Source: JAEULH01 sp034382075 (GTDB taxonomy: Bacteria > Pseudomonadota > Alphaproteobacteria > Rhodospirillales > Defluviicoccaceae). Taken from it: a stretch of 64,000 bases of DNA. Every line of letters starts with the position of its first letter. The stretch's first letter is position 1. Position numbers and translations under genes: made by a program. Where the stretch lies: assembly GCA_034382075.1 (NCBI GenBank), contig JAXMOZ010000008.1:1-64000 (forward strand), given 5' to 3'. Under the pieces are notes generated by a model. It was not told the origin of the DNA. It saw nothing but the letters and a program-made list of their open reading frames with translations, and made no database searches. Shown piece after piece: positions 8,322-17,266 of the stretch.

Positions 8322-9200
8322 TTACTCGGCGCAGGCCAGCCGCCGCGAACCGGCCTCGCGCGAGGACAAGAACCGCCGGCTGGCGCCTTCCAGGACGAGG
8401 CTGGTCAGGGCGTTCCCGTAGCAGGCGCCGGTGTCGATGCCGATGCGGTGCTCGCGCAACTGGGGCTGATCGGCAACGGAGTGGCCGTGCACCACGACCT
8501 TGTCCAACGGCCGGTCGTAGTCGAGAAAGCCCTCGCGGATCCACATCAGATCCTCGGGCACCTGCCTGTCCAGCGGCAGCTCCGGGCGAATGCCGGCGTG
8601 CACGAAGGCGTAGTCGCCGATCTCACAATAGAGCTGGGTGCCGGCAAGGAACTCGATGTGCGCCTGCGGCACCTTCTCCGCGAGTTCGTCGCGGACGTAG
8701 GTGAAGCGGTCGGTGGCGCCCACGGTTTCCGGAATACGAACGCCGTAGCTGTAGACGGTAGCATCGCCGCCGTAGCGGAACCACACGGCGCCGCTCCGCG
8801 GCTCGGCGAAGAAGTCGAGAAACTGCTGGTCGTGGTTGCCGCGCAAAAACACCGGGTCGAACCCCGGCATCGGCCTCCCGGAGAGGACGTCGAGAACCTC
8901 ACGGCTGTGCAATCCGCGGTCAACGTAGTCGCCGAGGTAGACGATGATGGTGCGGGTGCCGCGGGCGGCCGAGCGGGCATCCTCGGCAATCAGCGCATGC
9001 AGCCGCTCGAGCAGGCCGATGCAGCCGTGGATGTCGCCGATGACGTAGACCCTGACCCCGTCGGGGACGCTGGCCGTCTGCAGCCCGACGCGGTTCCGCT
9101 TGCCGAACAGGCGGCCTAACGCGCGCCCGGCCCCGCCGGAAGAGCCGCCCTCGACCAAGTGCCGGGACCATTCCAGGCTGCGCGTCAGTGGATTCGCCAT
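8322..9200 (-). CDS. Serine/threonine protein phosphatase, PPP metallophosphoesterase
   Basis: A 292-residue PPP-type phosphatase. The dinuclear metal motifs appear in order: GDIHG, GDYVDRG, GNHD, and later HAGIRP and HGHS, with DTGACYG near the C-terminus. This is the bacterial PPP1-like architecture; possible substrates are phosphoproteins or small phosphoesters. The ATG at 9200 follows AGAAGGA by about 10 nt. A longer frame to 9251 lacks a ribosome site. It is monocistronic, convergent with the asparaginase gene. Confidence 0.88.
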   Translation of the reverse strand: MANPLTRSLEWSRHLVEGGSSGGAGRALGRLFGKRNRVGLQTASVPDGVRVYVIGDIHGCIGLLERLHALIAEDARSAARGTRTIIVYLGDYVDRGLHSREVLDVLSGRPMPGFDPVFLRGNHDQQFLDFFAEPRSGAVWFRYGGDATVYSYGVRIPETVGATDRFTYVRDELAEKVPQAHIEFLAGTQLYCEIGDYAFVHAGIRPELPLDRQVPEDLMWIREGFLDYDRPLDKVVVHGHSVADQPQLREHRIGIDTGACYGNALTSLVLEGASRRFLSSREAGSRRLACAE

Positions 9201-9649
9201 ATCGCCATCATCCTTCTTCGCACCCGCACAACAAAGCGTTCGCAGATGCACCCCCGGCTTCTTTCATACATCTATCGGTTGCGGCGCGAGTCAAGGAAAT
9301 CTCCGCCGCATGCCGCCCGGACCTGGATTCGCGTCGGTCCGCCCCCTACATCGCACATCTTAATCGCGCGTTAGTTGTAACGCAATCCTTTCTGCACGCT
9401 GGTCACGCCGTCGTCGCCCGGCAGGCAACGCTTTCCGGCCTCCACCCGCGGGCAACCGCCACCCGCCCGCATCATCTGTTGCCCATCGGCAACAGATTGA
9501 GCTTCATCGCACCCGCGAACTCCGGGCAACCGCATTGCGCCAATGCGCTGTTGAGAGTAGTAACGATCCCGCTGCGGCGTCAGTGCCCAGCTCACGTTTT
9601 TTGATGCCCAGCCTGTTTGATCATCTGCCAGGAACAAGGGGGCGCATAG
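9201..9649. other. Long intergenic region upstream of the exopolysaccharide module
   Basis: 449 nt between the divergent phosphatase and beta-barrel genes with no convincing gene; open frames here lack ribosome sites and family likeness. It holds a perfect inverted repeat (9474-9497) and further GGCAAC half-sites near 9424, 9451 and 9524. A T-rich patch at 9597-9602 precedes the SD AAGGGGG used by the gene at 9650. Confidence 0.5.
9474..9497. promoter_or_regulatory. Perfect 10-bp inverted repeat, possible operator
   Basis: ATCTGTTGCC and GGCAACAGAT flank a CATC loop, with all ten pairs matching. It lies 150 nt upstream of the beta-barrel gene and 270 nt from the phosphatase start. There is no T-tract after it in either direction, so a dyad operator is more likely than a terminator. 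Confidence 0.45.
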
Positions 9650-10987
9650 ATGAACAAGATCATCAAGACTGCCACACTCATGGCTGTTGCGCCCTGGGCG
9701 CTCGTCGCCTCGACCTCGATGGCCACGGCGCAGGTGCGAAGCCCGCTGCCCGACGAGGCGGTGCCGCTGCCCGAGGCTCCGGAGCAACCGGGCCGGGAAA
9801 TCCTGACGCCGACGACGGTGCTGCCGCGCGGGGACACGGTCGCTTCGCGGGCCCGTCCGGAGCTGGACCCGCTCGGCATCCGCGCCGGCGCCTTCCTGAT
9901 CTTCCCAGAGCTCGCCATCGACGAGATCTACAACGACAACATTTTCGCCGAGAACAACGACGAGACCGACGACTTCATCACCTCCATCCAGCCGGAGGTG
10001 ACGATCGAGTCGAACTGGTCGCGGCACGCCCTGGCGATCGCCGGCGGCGGCGACTTCGGCTTCTACGCCCAGAACAGCGACGAGAACTACCAGGACTGGT
10101 ACGCAGCGACCAACGGCCGGTTCGACGTGAGCCGCGACACCGCCTTCTACCTCGGCGGCGGCGCGGCCAGGCGCCATGAGGTCCGAGGCACCTCGGAAGA
10201 CACCGGCGGCTCCGAGCCCACGGTCTACTACGAGTACAATGCTTTCGGCCGCTACGATCAGTCTTTCGACCGCGTCGGCCTCACCTTCGACGCCCTGTTC
10301 GAGCGCCTCGACTACACCAACACCCCGGCCGAGGGCCCGGGAGACATCCTCAACAACGACCGAGACCGCAACGTCTACTCGACGCCGATCCGGCTCGGGT
10401 TCGAGATCACGCCCGACTACGAGGCGTTCGTCCGGGCGGTGCCGAACATCCGCCGCTACGACGAAACACCCGACACCACCGGCGTCGACCGCGACTCCTG
10501 GGGCTACTCCGTTGCCGGCGGCGTCGCGCTCGACTTCGGCGGCATCACCTTCGGCGAGATCTACGCCGGCTACCTGCAGCAGTTCTACGACGACAGCGAC
10601 CTCGAAAACGTCAGCGCGCCGACCTTCGGCGGGGCGCTCACCTGGAACGCGACGACGCTCACGACGGTGACATTCGCCGTCGAGCGAGCCGTCCTGGAGA
10701 CGACCGAAGCCGGAGCCTCCGGCTACATCAGCACCGCCGGCGAATTGACCGTCGACCACGAACTGCTGCGCAACGTCATCCTGAGCGCGAGTGGGGCAGT
10801 GACCAACAACGACTATGAAGGGACCAGCCGGACCGACTGGTTCTATATCGGCAACGTCGGCGCGCGCTACCTGCTCAATCGCAACCTGTACCTGTCGGCC
10901 GGCTATCTATTCCGGCACCGCACCTCGGACGAGGTCAACAACTTCGACCAGAATGTGATTAGAATTGGGCTGCAAACTCAGCTTTAA
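9650..10987 (+). CDS. Outer-membrane beta-barrel protein of exopolysaccharide export module
   Basis: A 445-residue protein with a signal peptide (TLMAVAPWALVASTSMATAQ). A Pro/Arg-rich spacer is followed from about residue 85 by a repeated pattern of alternating polar/aromatic strands typical of the putative beta-barrel porin 2 type: IYNDNIFAENNDETDDFIT, then many strands ending in LSAGYLFRHR and a final IRIGLQTQL. Such proteins sit next to Wza-like genes in alphaproteobacterial polysaccharide loci. The next gene, a Wza-like lipoprotein, begins 14 nt downstream, so the two are probably co-transcribed and co-functional. Confidence 0.82.
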   Translation: MNKIIKTATLMAVAPWALVASTSMATAQVRSPLPDEAVPLPEAPEQPGREILTPTTVLPRGDTVASRARPELDPLGIRAGAFLIFPELAIDEIYNDNIFAENNDETDDFITSIQPEVTIESNWSRHALAIAGGGDFGFYAQNSDENYQDWYAATNGRFDVSRDTAFYLGGGAARRHEVRGTSEDTGGSEPTVYYEYNAFGRYDQSFDRVGLTFDALFERLDYTNTPAEGPGDILNNDRDRNVYSTPIRLGFEITPDYEAFVRAVPNIRRYDETPDTTGVDRDSWGYSVAGGVALDFGGITFGEIYAGYLQQFYDDSDLENVSAPTFGGALTWNATTLTTVTFAVERAVLETTEAGASGYISTAGELTVDHELLRNVILSASGAVTNNDYEGTSRTDWFYIGNVGARYLLNRNLYLSAGYLFRHRTSDEVNNFDQNVIRIGLQTQL

Positions 10988-11001
10988 CCTAAGGGGTCTC
11001 C

Positions 11002-11706
11002 TTGAACATCATGCGTACGAGCAGGAAGGCGGTGGAGTCGTTGCCGCGGCAAGGTCGCATCCTGGAGCACGGGCCGCGCTGCACGCGTCGGCTGGCCATG
11101 GTCGCGTTGCTGGGGGTGGCGCTGGCTGCCTGCTCCGGTTCGAATGACCGCGCCAAGCCCGCCGCCGGCGCGGACGGTGCGGCTCCGGGCTCCGTGCCCG
11201 GAAACCCGACCAAGCAACAGGCGGCGAAGGCGCAAGCAGAGCTCGCCAACTCCTATACGCTGGGCCCCGGCGACCGCGTGAGGGTCACGGTGTTCGGCCA
11301 CGAAGACATGTCCGGAGAGTTCGAGGTGGACGGCAGCGGCATCATCTCGCCGCCGCTGGTCCGTGACATCAAGGCGGAAGGCATGACCGTTCGCCAGGTC
11401 GAGAAGGTGATCGCCGAACGGCTGTCGCCGGACTACCTGCGGAACCCGAACGTCAGCGTCGAGGTGATGAACTACCGGCCGTTCTACATCTTCGGAGAGG
11501 TGAACGCGCCGGGAAGCTACCCCTACGTGAACGGCATGACGGTGGTGAACGCCGTGGCCATGGCGGGTGGCTACACCTACCGCGCCCGCACCAACAGCGC
11601 CCGCATCACCCGCGCCACCGACAAGACGAAGACGGCGGAGAAGGTCGACCGCGACACCCCGGTCCTGCCGGGAGACGTGATCGAGGTACCGGAGCGCTAC
11701 TTTTAG
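11002..11706 (+). CDS. Polysaccharide biosynthesis/export lipoprotein (Wza-like)
   Basis: A 234-residue outer-membrane polysaccharide export protein. The signal ends in a lipobox LAAC. A polysaccharide-export domain follows (YTLGPGDRVRVTVFGHED, GSGIISPPLVRDIKAEGMT), then a SLBB-type soluble ligand-binding segment (FYIFGEVNAPGSYPYVNGMTVVNAVAMAGGY) and a short C-terminus with VLPGDVIEVPERYF. Wza-type proteins form the periplasm/outer-membrane channel for capsule or exopolysaccharide. The TTG at 11002 has AAGGGG 5 nt upstream; the ATG at 11011 is an alternative start. No Wzc-type kinase is nearby. Confidence 0.9.
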   Translation: MNIMRTSRKAVESLPRQGRILEHGPRCTRRLAMVALLGVALAACSGSNDRAKPAAGADGAAPGSVPGNPTKQQAAKAQAELANSYTLGPGDRVRVTVFGHEDMSGEFEVDGSGIISPPLVRDIKAEGMTVRQVEKVIAERLSPDYLRNPNVSVEVMNYRPFYIFGEVNAPGSYPYVNGMTVVNAVAMAGGYTYRARTNSARITRATDKTKTAEKVDRDTPVLPGDVIEVPERYF

Positions 11707-11784
11707 CGCATCCAACCCTCTCGCCATGGGAAGCGCCGCCGGCAGGGATCGCCTCGCCGGCGGCATCCGTGAAGAGCGGAAAAC

Positions 11785-12474
11785 GTGAACTCCTGGTTGC
11801 GCCGCGTGGTCGGCGTGGTGACCGCTCTCGGCGCCGCGCTTCTCATCGCGCTCGCATTCCCCCGCTTGCTCGCCTCGCTAACCGTGCTGCCGTCTGCGCC
11901 GACGCTCAACCGGCTGCAAAGCCTGGAGCCGGTCAAGACGACGGACCTCGAGCGGCTGGTGCGAAATCAAAGCCGGGCGCTGGTGTGGCAGGCCGGCGGT
12001 CGAACCTGGACCGATTTGGGGCTGGCGCAACTGCTCCTCGCCGAGCGGCTTGGCCATGACGACCCGCGTGGCCGGGACCTGTTCGCGGCGGCGCGCCACG
12101 CGTTGACCGAGGGCCTCTCGGTCGCCCCCGCCAACCCCTTCGCCTGGTCCCGCCTGGCTTATGCCGAAGCAGTGCTTGCGGCTTGGTCGGAGAGCGCAAC
12201 GAGCGCGCTCAGAATGGCGTTCATCACCGGACCTTACGAGCCAAGGCTCCTTTGGCCACGGCTGCGGCTGGCGCTATCGGCATGGCCGCGCGTCGGCCCC
12301 GCCGATCAGGAGATGATCTCCTATCAGCTCCGCCAGGCTTGGGCCGCCGACCCCGAGGCGCTGACGGCTTTGGTGAGCGAGCAGGACCAGATCGACGTCG
12401 CCCGCGCCGCTTTGGCCGCCAATCCGGCCCACCTGCGCGCCTTCGAGACCCTGATCGCCGGCCGCCGACCGTAG
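11785..12474 (+). CDS. Membrane-anchored helical repeat protein of polysaccharide locus
   Basis: A 229-residue protein from a GTG start. One N-terminal membrane segment (VVGVVTALGAALLIALAF) is followed by a helical, TPR-like periplasmic part: WTDLGLAQLLLAERL, FAAARHALTEGLSVAPANPFAWSRLAYAEAVL and later AWAADPEALTAL. No named family is recognised. It follows the Wza-like gene by 78 nt and converges on an O-antigen-ligase-like gene, so a role in assembling the polysaccharide export machine is plausible but inferred. Confidence 0.7.
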   Translation: MNSWLRRVVGVVTALGAALLIALAFPRLLASLTVLPSAPTLNRLQSLEPVKTTDLERLVRNQSRALVWQAGGRTWTDLGLAQLLLAERLGHDDPRGRDLFAAARHALTEGLSVAPANPFAWSRLAYAEAVLAAWSESATSALRMAFITGPYEPRLLWPRLRLALSAWPRVGPADQEMISYQLRQAWAADPEALTALVSEQDQIDVARAALAANPAHLRAFETLIAGRRP

Positions 12475-12514
12475 GTCACCCCGGAGCGCGTAGAGCCGCC
12501 AACCTGGGGCCGGG

Positions 12515-13885
12515 CTACCAGGCGTCGTCCTCGCGGCGGCTGCTCCACGACTGGGCACAGGCGGCACCCACGAGCAGGCAGTAGGTTGCGGCGATCGCCG
12601 GCACCTTGAGGCTGTAGTCGAAGGCGGCGTGCGATGCGACCAGCACCGTTGCCGCAAGCCCGGCCGCGGCGTAGGCGCTGTCGCGCTGGCGGCGGAGCGC
12701 GCCGGTCAGGGTGAGCAGGCCGAAACCGGCAAAGAGCAGAAACAGCGCGCCGGCGGCGAACGTGCCGAGCTCGAGCAGCGCCTCGTGGTAGCCGCTGCCG
12801 GCATGGGTCACCGTCGCCTTGAAGTCGCCGGTCCGGTAAAAGCGGAAGACCTCCTCGAAGGTGCCGGCCCCGGTCCCCAGCATCGGCGCGTCGCCCACGG
12901 CGTCGCGGGTCAGGCTGCGGAGCCGGTCGAGCTGTTCAACGCCCGGCCCGTCCCCGGCCGGCGCCACCCCGAGATGCTCCTTGACCAGGCCCACCAAGCT
13001 CACGACCAGGACGCTGGTCACCGCAAAGACGACGACCCGCGGCCAGCGCGCCAGCTTGCCCGCGAGGGCGACCGCCGCCAGCACCGCAAGCGCAAGCCAC
13101 AGGCTGAGACCGTCTTCCCTGGAGCCGAAGGCCGGGACGATGGCGAGCAGCAGCAGCCAGGCACCGAGCAGCCGCCGGCTGGCCACGCCGCCGTCAATGA
13201 GCCGCCTGGCCAAGTCGCCGAAGCTCAGCTTCCGCGGCGTTGGCGCGCCGGCCGAGAGGATGAAGCTGCTGACGCAGACCAGCGCCAGGCTGACGTATGT
13301 CGCGAACGGGTGATCCGGAGCCGCGCCGCCGCCGGTGGCCCAGCCGTCTCCCGCTCCCGGCAGGCCGAGGCGGCTGTGCCAGCCGAGCCAGGTCTGCGCA
13401 ACGCCGAGGATGCCGTAGCCGACGCCGGCGGCAATGATCGCATAGAAGATCTGCTCCGCCCGGAGGGTTCGCCGGGCGTACTGAAGGGCAAGCCAGAAGA
13501 TGCCGCCGTAGGCGAGCAGGCGGGTCAAGGCGGAGAGCGTCTCGTCCGGGTTGAGCGAGATGCGGCCCGGAAGCGGCAGATCCAGCGCCCGCGCGGCGCT
13601 ATCCCAGAGCGGATGGTGCCATGGCGCCGGCGTCCAGGACACGGTCTGTAGCGCCAGCCAGATCGTCAGCGCGACGAACGGCAACAGGAACGGCCAGGTG
13701 GCGCGAAGTCCGAAGGCGGCCTTCTGCGCCCCGACGATCACCCGGACGCTCCAGGCGGCGACCAGGCCGCCGACGACGCAGGCGAGCAGGCTCCAACTCC
13801 ACGCATAAACCGAGGCAAAGGGAAGCGGCGCGAGGGTGACGGCAAGAATGAGGGTCCAGAAGATCACCGGCTGCTCGGCGCGCAT
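12515..13885 (-). CDS. O-antigen ligase family (Wzy/WaaL-like) membrane protein
   Basis: A 456-residue polytopic inner-membrane protein with about ten to twelve hydrophobic segments. A large periplasmic loop near residues 310-370 carries the family hallmark GAGTFEEVFRFYRTGDF and HAGSGYHEALLELG, where WaaL/Wzy-type enzymes bind lipid-linked glycan. It would polymerise or transfer undecaprenyl-linked polysaccharide. It faces the Wza-like gene cluster and ends 40 nt from it, so the two transcripts converge. Confidence 0.82.
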   Translation of the reverse strand: MRAEQPVIFWTLILAVTLAPLPFASVYAWSWSLLACVVGGLVAAWSVRVIVGAQKAAFGLRATWPFLLPFVALTIWLALQTVSWTPAPWHHPLWDSAARALDLPLPGRISLNPDETLSALTRLLAYGGIFWLALQYARRTLRAEQIFYAIIAAGVGYGILGVAQTWLGWHSRLGLPGAGDGWATGGGAAPDHPFATYVSLALVCVSSFILSAGAPTPRKLSFGDLARRLIDGGVASRRLLGAWLLLLAIVPAFGSREDGLSLWLALAVLAAVALAGKLARWPRVVVFAVTSVLVVSLVGLVKEHLGVAPAGDGPGVEQLDRLRSLTRDAVGDAPMLGTGAGTFEEVFRFYRTGDFKATVTHAGSGYHEALLELGTFAAGALFLLFAGFGLLTLTGALRRQRDSAYAAAGLAATVLVASHAAFDYSLKVPAIAATYCLLVGAACAQSWSSRREDDAW

Positions 13886-14067
13886 GCTCTACCTACGAGC
13901 CAGCCGCGCCCGCCCCTTGGGCCCGCAGCAAGCTGCGCCATGCCCCAGGAGCGTCCCTTCGGCACGACGCTGCCATAAGGCCTCGTCGGCAACGCCAAGG
14001 CAAGTCGAGATCTCCCCCCGCACTCCTGCTACGGCGCATGGGCTGCGCCGCTCCGACCCCATCGCCA

Positions 14068-15546
14068 TCATGACGCCTTCGCGGAGCGCTCGGGCACGGG
14101 CAGGCTGGCGATGGAGAGGGCCGCGCGCAGGCCGCCTCCGTCGCGATTGGTCAGGGTGATCCCGCCGCCGTGCGCCACCGCCACCGCGCGGACGATCGCA
14201 AGGCCGAGCCCGGCCCCGCCGCTGTCGCGGCTGCGTGAGGCATCGGGCCGGTAGAAGGGCTCGCCCACCTTGCCGAGCTCGCTTTCCGGCAGGCCCGGGC
14301 CATCGTCCTCGACCAGGATCTCGGCGCGCTCGCTTCCCCCATTTCCGTGCACGGCCAGGGCGACGTCCACCTCTTCGCCGTGGCGCATCGCATTGTCGAC
14401 AAGGTTGGCAAGCGCCCGGCGCAACGCCATCTGCCGAGCCGCAAAGGGCGCCCGCTCCGGCCCGTGGTAACGGATCCGCCCGCCCGCATCGGCAGCCTCG
14501 TCGCAGATGGTCCTGACCAGCGCTGCCAGATCCAGCTTCGCCGGGGCCTCGCCGGTGAAGGCATCGCGGGCAAACTCGAGGCTCGTTCCGATCAGGTCCT
14601 CGATCTGGTCGAGATCGGCCAGCGTCTTCTGCTGCTGCGCCGGATCGTCCATCAGCTCGGCCCGCAGCCTGAGCCGGGTGAGCGGCGTGCGCAGGTCATG
14701 GGACATCGCCGCCAACATCTGCGTGCGTTGACGAACCATCCGCTGCAACCGCGCCTGCATCTCGTTGAACGCTCGGGCGGCCAGGGTGACCTCCGCCGGC
14801 CCGCGCTCGGGAAGCGGCGGAGCGTCGAGATCGCGGCCGAGGCGCTCGGAGGCGGCCGCGAACACGGACAATGGCGCGCTCGCCCGCCAGACGACGAACC
14901 CTGCGATCGCCGCCGCGGCGAGGCTGGTCCCGGCGATCAAGAGCAGCATCGACGACGTCCAGCTCGGCGTCTGCGGCGTCAAGGGCGCGGCGAAATTGAG
15001 CCAGCTTCCGTCGCCGAGGCGAAGGCCACCGAAGAGAACCGCGAACGTCGCCTTGTCGCTGGCCCGCGGGAAGGGCCCATGCTCGCCTCCCCGCCCGCTC
15101 CAGCCGGGCGGCCACGGTCCCTTGACCGAGCGCTCGCCGCCCTCGGCGGCGTCCCCTGGTCGGCCGAGGCGAAGGCGAAGGCCGTCGCCCTTGTCCACTC
15201 CCAGCTCCTCGATGAAGACGGCCCGCAGCGACCGGACGCGGTCTCCGCTCGGGTCGACTTCGCCCGGAAGCGGCTGGTCGGACCACTGCAGCCGCAGGCC
15301 GGCGCCGCGGAGGCTGCGGAGCAGCTTTGGCCGGTCGGCCGAAGCCGCCGCCTCGATCAGCCGCGCGGCGTCCGCCACCCGCTCGGCGATGGCCCGCTCC
15401 CGGGCGGTGATCTGCAGGCTGCGGCGTTCGCCGAGGTAGGCGGCGAGGCCGATGCCGTTGGAGATCAGGACGGCGGCGAACAGCACGAGGATGCTTCGGC
15501 CGACCAGGGTCCGGGGCCAGGCTCGGCTCGTCAGACGTTCACTCAC
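14068..15546 (-). CDS. Sensor histidine kinase, EnvZ/OmpB-type
   Basis: A 492-residue transmembrane kinase: membrane segment near residues 18-38, a periplasmic domain to about 205, a second membrane segment (SSMLLLIAGTSLAAAAIAGFVV), a HAMP segment, then HisKA with MLAAMSHDLRTPLTRLRLR (phospho-acceptor His) and HATPase_c with NLVDNAMRHG, EDDGPGLPE and GGAGLGLAIV. The periplasmic loop is rich in Pro, Gly and acidic residues (GDAAEGGERSVKGPWPPG). Its start overlaps the stop of the regulator gene upstream by 4 nt, so they form one operon and one pathway. Confidence 0.92.
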   Translation of the reverse strand: MSERLTSRAWPRTLVGRSILVLFAAVLISNGIGLAAYLGERRSLQITARERAIAERVADAARLIEAAASADRPKLLRSLRGAGLRLQWSDQPLPGEVDPSGDRVRSLRAVFIEELGVDKGDGLRLRLGRPGDAAEGGERSVKGPWPPGWSGRGGEHGPFPRASDKATFAVLFGGLRLGDGSWLNFAAPLTPQTPSWTSSMLLLIAGTSLAAAAIAGFVVWRASAPLSVFAAASERLGRDLDAPPLPERGPAEVTLAARAFNEMQARLQRMVRQRTQMLAAMSHDLRTPLTRLRLRAELMDDPAQQQKTLADLDQIEDLIGTSLEFARDAFTGEAPAKLDLAALVRTICDEAADAGGRIRYHGPERAPFAARQMALRRALANLVDNAMRHGEEVDVALAVHGNGGSERAEILVEDDGPGLPESELGKVGEPFYRPDASRSRDSGGAGLGLAIVRAVAVAHGGGITLTNRDGGGLRAALSIASLPVPERSAKAS

Positions 15547-16271
15547 CGGCGGCTCACTTCGGCTGCGAACATGTAGCCGCCGCCGCGCACGGTCTTGATC
15601 AGCGCCGGCGTGCGGGGGTCGTCTTCGATCTTCCGGCGCAGCCGGCTGATCTGCACGTCGATGCTGCGATCGAAGGCGTTGGCGCCGCGGCCACGGGCAA
15701 GATCGAGGAGCTGATCGCGGCTCAGCACTCGCTGCGGATGCAGCGCCAGCGCCGCGAGCAGGCCGAACTCTCCGCCGCTCAACGGCACCAGGGTGCCGTC
15801 CGCGGCGGTCAGCTCGCGCCGGTCGAGGTCGAGCCGCCAGCCAGCGAACGCCAGCACCGCCGCCTCTGCCTGGCGCGATCCCGACAGGCCGCCGCCGGCG
15901 CCGCCCGTGCGCCGGAGCACGGCGCGGATGCGGGCCAGGAGCTCGCGCGGATTGAACGGCTTCGCCACGTAGTCGTCCGCGCCCATTTCCAGGCCGACGA
16001 TCCGGTCGACGTCCTCGCCAACGGCCGTCAGCATGACGATCGGCACGCTCGAGGCCGCGCGCAGGCCGCGGCAGAGGCTGAGCCCGTCCTCGCCGGGGAG
16101 CATGACGTCGAGGATGACGAGGTCGACGGCCGCGTCGGCCAGGGCCCTGTGCATGGCCCGGCCGTCTGCCGCGGTGCTGACGCGGTGGCCATGCTTGGCG
16201 AGAAAGCGCGACAACAGGTCGCGGATCTCGCGGTCGTCGTCGACGATGAGAATGTGCGCGGCGCCGCTCAT
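15543..16271 (-). CDS. OmpR/PhoB-family response regulator
   Basis: A 242-residue regulator. Receiver (residues 6-120): LIVDDDREIRD, phospho-acceptor in LVILDVMLPGEDG, MLTAV, and VAKPF. A C-terminal winged helix (about 145-238) holds SGGEFGLLAALALHPQRVLSRDQLLDLARG, DRSIDVQISRLRRKIEDDP and IKTVRGGGYMF. It is the partner of the EnvZ-type kinase just downstream. It is transcribed divergently from the secreted EF-hand protein gene, which is therefore a possible target. Confidence 0.93.
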   Translation of the reverse strand: MSGAAHILIVDDDREIRDLLSRFLAKHGHRVSTAADGRAMHRALADAAVDLVILDVMLPGEDGLSLCRGLRAASSVPIVMLTAVGEDVDRIVGLEMGADDYVAKPFNPRELLARIRAVLRRTGGAGGGLSGSRQAEAAVLAFAGWRLDLDRRELTAADGTLVPLSGGEFGLLAALALHPQRVLSRDQLLDLARGRGANAFDRSIDVQISRLRRKIEDDPRTPALIKTVRGGGYMFAAEVSRR

Positions 16272-16319
16272 GAGGCGCGACTATACCGCCGACGCTATCG
16301 TCGCTTTGCCAGCTTTTTG

Positions 16320-16362
16320 GTAACGGCCGGCGACAACCCAGGCAAATGAAACGCTCCGTTAC
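16320..16362. promoter_or_regulatory. Spaced inverted repeat in the regulator/EF-hand divergent region
   Basis: GTAACGG (16320-16326) and CCGTTAC (16356-16362) are perfect inverted copies 29 nt apart, within the 210-nt region between the response regulator and EF-hand genes. They could be two regulator half-sites. OmpR-type regulators more often use direct repeats, so this is only suggestive. Confidence 0.3.
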
Positions 16363-16481
16363 ATGGCGCCACCATGTCTGACATCGCCCAGCAAGAGTGG
16401 CGGCCTATGGTTCGATCACTTGAGCAACTTGATCGGCGCGAGCGGCGAGCCGCCGGCGCCGACGAAGACAGGAGAACGGTC

Positions 16482-17123
16482 ATGGCAACACGCAAAGCGA
16501 GCCTGCTGACGAGGACGACGGCAATGGCTGCCGGCCTCGCGCTGGGCGCCCTCGTCGCCGATGCGGCGCTGGCGCAGGGGCCGGGGGGCGGCGGGCAGAC
16601 GCCCGGCGGCGGCATGAAGATGTTCGCGCGCTGCGACACCGACGGAAACGGTCAGATCAGCCGCGACGAGTTCGACGCCTGCAGCAAGATGCGGTTCGAG
16701 CAGGTCGACGCCAACAAGGACGGGAAGGCGACGCTGGAGGAGTTCCAGGCGAAGAGCATGGCGAAGAGGCAGCAGCGCCAGCAGATGATGTTCCAGAAGA
16801 TGGACGCCGACGGCGACGGCGCGGTCACCCCCGACGAGTTCGACAGCATGCACGAGACCCGGTTCGAGCAGATCGACACCGACGGAGACGGAGCCATCTC
16901 CGCCGCCGAAGCGCAGCAGATGCGCCAGAAGATGCGCGGCCAGGGCATGGGCCCCGGTGGGCAGGGCATGGGTCCGGGCGGCCAGGGCAAGGGACCGGGC
17001 GCCAACCCCGGCCAGGGCATGGGCCAGGGCCAAGGCCAAGGCCAAGGCACGGGTAATCAGGGCACGGGCCAAGGTCCGGGTCAGGGGCAGGGTCCCGGAC
17101 AGGGTGGTCAGGGCCGCCAGTAG
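16482..17123 (+). CDS. Secreted EF-hand calcium-binding protein with Gly/Gln-rich tail
   Basis: A 213-residue exported protein. Signal peptide to about residue 32 (AAGLALGALVADAALA). Four EF-hand loops follow: DTDGNGQISRDE, DANKDGKATLEE, DADGDGAVTPDE and DTDGDGAISAAE. The last 65 residues are a low-complexity tail of GQGMGPG and GQGQ-type repeats, with matching DNA-level repeats near 16940-17110. The start at 16482 has AGGAG 7 nt upstream; a longer frame from 16374 lacks it. It is divergent from an OmpR-type two-component system, which suggests calcium-responsive control (inference). Confidence 0.85.
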   Translation: MATRKASLLTRTTAMAAGLALGALVADAALAQGPGGGGQTPGGGMKMFARCDTDGNGQISRDEFDACSKMRFEQVDANKDGKATLEEFQAKSMAKRQQRQQMMFQKMDADGDGAVTPDEFDSMHETRFEQIDTDGDGAISAAEAQQMRQKMRGQGMGPGGQGMGPGGQGKGPGANPGQGMGQGQGQGQGTGNQGTGQGPGQGQGPGQGGQGRQ

Positions 17124-17266
17124 CACCGTTGCCGCGGCCGGCGGGGTGCACACCCCGCCGGTCCTCCGGCTCGGCTCGTGCTTCCGACCGGCTCCTGGAC
17201 TCCTGGACGCCGGCGGCTGGTCGGGCTTTAATCACGGCATCGGGCGGCGGCAGCGGTGAATGCGGC

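Noticed and set aside
9371..10759. A 462-residue open frame on the - strand.
   Set aside because: Antisense to the beta-barrel gene with signal peptide and barrel pattern; Val/Arg/Gly-rich shadow frame.
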